A stretch of DNA of 64,000 nucleotides. Origin: Pseudomonadota bacterium (lineage in GTDB: Bacteria > Pseudomonadota > Gammaproteobacteria > Steroidobacterales > Steroidobacteraceae). Both the position numbers and the translations under genes were made by a program. Below the pieces are notes generated by a model that worked only from the letters and a program-made list of their open reading frames with translations, was not told where the DNA came from and made no database searches. The DNA lies in NCBI GenBank assembly GCA_018241445.1, contig JAFEDT010000007.1, positions 140,993 through 204,992 on the forward strand, given 5' to 3'. Positions 62,374-64,000 of the stretch are shown piece by piece; within the stretch, counting starts at the first letter, position 1, and the number at the start of each line of letters is the position of its first letter.

Positions 62374-63843
62374 ATGGTGCCAGTGTCCCCAGAACCCGCT
62401 GCCGCGCCGCTCACCCCCGGTCCGCCAGGTCCCAGCGCCAACGTCCTGCGCATGCTGCCGTGGCTGGTGGCGGTGTCGCTGTTCATGGAGTCACTGGACA
62501 CCACGATCCTGGCGACCGCCGTGCCGAGCATCGCCGACGCACTGGCTGTCCCGCCGCTGAGCCTGAAGGCGGTGATGTCCAGCTATACGCTGAGCCTGGC
62601 GGTGTTCATCCCGATCAGCGGCTGGATGGCCAATCGCTTCGGTACACGGCGCGTATTCAGTGGCGCGATCCTGGTGTTCACCGTCGGCTCTTTGCTGTGC
62701 GGCCTGGCGCGCAACGTGCACCTGTTGGTGGCGTGCCGCATCCTGCAGGGTTGCGGCGGCGCCATGATGGTGCCCGTCGGCCGCCTGACGCTGGTGCGCG
62801 CCTTCCCCAAGTCGGACCTGGTCCGCGCCATCAGCTTCATGAGCATCCCGGGCCTGATCGGCCCGATGCTCGGGCCGGTGGCCGGCGGCTTCATCACCGC
62901 CTGGCTGCACTGGAGTGTCATTTTCTTCCTGAATATCCCGATCGGACTGGTTGGCCTGTACCTGGCGTGGCGGCACCTGCCCGACTTTCGCCAGCCACAC
63001 AGCACCCCGCCCGACCTGGTGGGGATGGTGCTGTTCGGCTCCGGGGTGGCGCTGCTGTCGTACGTACTGGAGGTGTTCGGCGAACACTCCATGGGGGGCG
63101 CGCAGATTGCCGCCCTGCTGCTGCTGGCGGCGCTGCTGCTGTTCGCCTACGGCCTGCACGCCGAGCACGTACCGCAGCCGCTGCTGCGCCTGTCACTGCT
63201 GCGGGTGCGCACCTTCCGCACCGCGGTCACCGGCAGCTACCTGACCCGCATCGGCATAGGCGGCATGCCGTTCCTGCTGCCGCTGCTGTACCAGGTGGGC
63301 CTGGGCTACACCCCGCTGCAGTCCGGCCTGCTGCAGATGCCGCCGGCGATCGCGGCCATGTGCCTGAAGTTCCTGTTGCCCGGAGTGCTGGCACGCTACG
63401 GCTTCCGCAGCATCCTGGTGACCAACACCGTGCTGCTGGGTGTAATGATCTTCGGCTTCGCGACCATCGGCATCCACACGCCCGTGTGGCTGATCGTGCT
63501 GCAGGCACTGGTCTACGGCTTCTTCACCTCCATGCAGTACACCAGCATGAACTCGCTGGTCTATGCCGATGTCAGTGCCGACTCGGCCGGCGACGCCAGC
63601 ACCATCGCCAGCACCGCGCAGCAGATGGCGATCAGCTTCGGGGTCGCGGCCGCCTCCCTGGTGACGGGGCTGTTCCTGCCCGACCGCTTCCATAGCACTG
63701 CGCCGCAGATGATCCACGGCATCCACCTGGCTTTCCTGACCATGGGGGCCGCGACGCTGGTATCGTCGCTGGTATTCCGCAACCTGCGCGACGGTGACGG
63801 CCGCTCGGTCAGCCAGCACCGTCCCGACGGCGCACCTGCCTGA
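62374..63843 (+). CDS. DHA2-family MFS exporter (EmrB/QacA type)
   Basis: 489 residues with about 14 hydrophobic helices. Motif A region GWMANRFGTRRVF, the first-helix signature MESLDTTILATAVPSIA, and helix 5 GPMLGPVAGGFI are diagnostic of the 14-TM drug:H+ antiporter family. No EmrA-like adaptor is adjacent. ATG at 62374, 118 bases from the divergent PrnB-like start; a role in exporting its product is inferred from context only. Confidence 0.93.
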   Translation: MVPVSPEPAAAPLTPGPPGPSANVLRMLPWLVAVSLFMESLDTTILATAVPSIADALAVPPLSLKAVMSSYTLSLAVFIPISGWMANRFGTRRVFSGAILVFTVGSLLCGLARNVHLLVACRILQGCGGAMMVPVGRLTLVRAFPKSDLVRAISFMSIPGLIGPMLGPVAGGFITAWLHWSVIFFLNIPIGLVGLYLAWRHLPDFRQPHSTPPDLVGMVLFGSGVALLSYVLEVFGEHSMGGAQIAALLLLAALLLFAYGLHAEHVPQPLLRLSLLRVRTFRTAVTGSYLTRIGIGGMPFLLPLLYQVGLGYTPLQSGLLQMPPAIAAMCLKFLLPGVLARYGFRSILVTNTVLLGVMIFGFATIGIHTPVWLIVLQALVYGFFTSMQYTSMNSLVYADVSADSAGDASTIASTAQQMAISFGVAAASLVTGLFLPDRFHSTAPQMIHGIHLAFLTMGAATLVSSLVFRNLRDGDGRSVSQHRPDGAPA

Positions 63844-64000
63844 AGCGCAGGTTGCGCCTGGCGCGATCGCGGCCGCTGAAAGGAAATGGTATGGACGCCT
63901 CCCACTTCAAGGTTGAGGTGAACAGGTGAGGAAGTGGACCCTCCGGGCCGACGGCATCAAAGTGCCAAGGTGGAAGGTGTTCAGTCTTCACAGGCAACCG
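63844..64000. other. Right-end segment without an identified gene
   Basis: 157 bases after the exporter stop. The style of sequence differs from neighbouring spacers (many GTG/AGGTG repeats) and could be the edge of an element continuing outside the window. Nothing definite can be called. Confidence 0.3.

Noticed and set aside
61110..63695. 861-codon plus-strand frame crossing the PrnB-like and exporter genes
   Set aside because: Runs antisense to one gene and out of frame through another; both real genes are conserved and the long frame has no family features.
63809..63997. 62-codon minus-strand frame at the window end
   Set aside because: No ribosome site, no recognised family and overlap with the exporter 3' end; too weak to call.

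Overview
The window is GC-rich chromosomal DNA from a Gammaproteobacterium. Gene order and family content support this: ribF-ileS-lspA-ispH, rplU-rpmA with divergent ispB, rnt-grxD, a homodimeric-type aceE-aceF-lpd operon, and a pha/mrp antiporter operon with fused A and B subunits. The TonB-receptor, P450 and acyl-AMP ligase content would suit a free-living oligotroph of the Nevskiales/Steroidobacterales kind. That placement is inference and cannot be fixed from this sequence. Many genes overlap by ATGA or GTGA, and several use GTG or TTG starts.

Layout. 1-4.5 kb: 3' part of a Mrp/Pha cation/proton antiporter operon (phaAB-C-D-E-F-G). 4.5-10.4 kb (minus strand): pyruvate dehydrogenase complex aceE-aceF-lpdA. 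10.4-14.4 kb: pyrC-rnt, convergent monothiol glutaredoxin plus a DUF1289 gene, then a urate-oxidase-N-type membrane protein with nadC. 14.5-17 kb: a small secreted protein and a convergent two-component pair. 17-21.2 kb: a translationally coupled otsB-GH15-otsA trehalose operon. 21.2-24.4 kb: a LysR remnant and a GAF-PAS-PAS-GGDEF-EAL protein. 24.7-28.7 kb: a compact lipid-type locus with a DUF374 acyltransferase divergent from a P450 and an acyl-AMP ligase carrying its own ACP. 28.7-35 kb: a REP-like palindrome, a Fur/Irr-like regulator, tRNA-Thr, an RND efflux pair and an LpxL-type acyltransferase.

35-46.4 kb is mostly core: ispH-lspA-ileS-ribF, rpsT, obgE, rpmA-rplU and ispB. A TonB-dependent receptor on the opposite strand sits between obgE and rpmA, which are normally adjacent. 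46.6-55 kb is more accessory: an exported amidohydrolase, tRNA-Pro, lldD with a DUF190 gene, a Phd/VapC-type toxin-antitoxin module, an MFS transporter, a urea transporter, a glycine-zipper protein, and a nucleotidyltransferase preceded by a duplicated 29-bp palindrome. 55-64 kb: a ThDP enzyme / P-loop protein / aldehyde dehydrogenase operon, a DUF899 protein, and a PrnB-like enzyme with a PhzF-like isomerase divergent from a DHA2 exporter.

The best candidates for something undescribed are the P450/acyl-AMP ligase-ACP/DUF374 locus, the PrnB-like/PhzF/exporter locus, the ThDP/P-loop/ALDH operon, and the orphan nucleotidyltransferase with its twin operators. No CRISPR array, rRNA, complete insertion sequence or prophage was seen.
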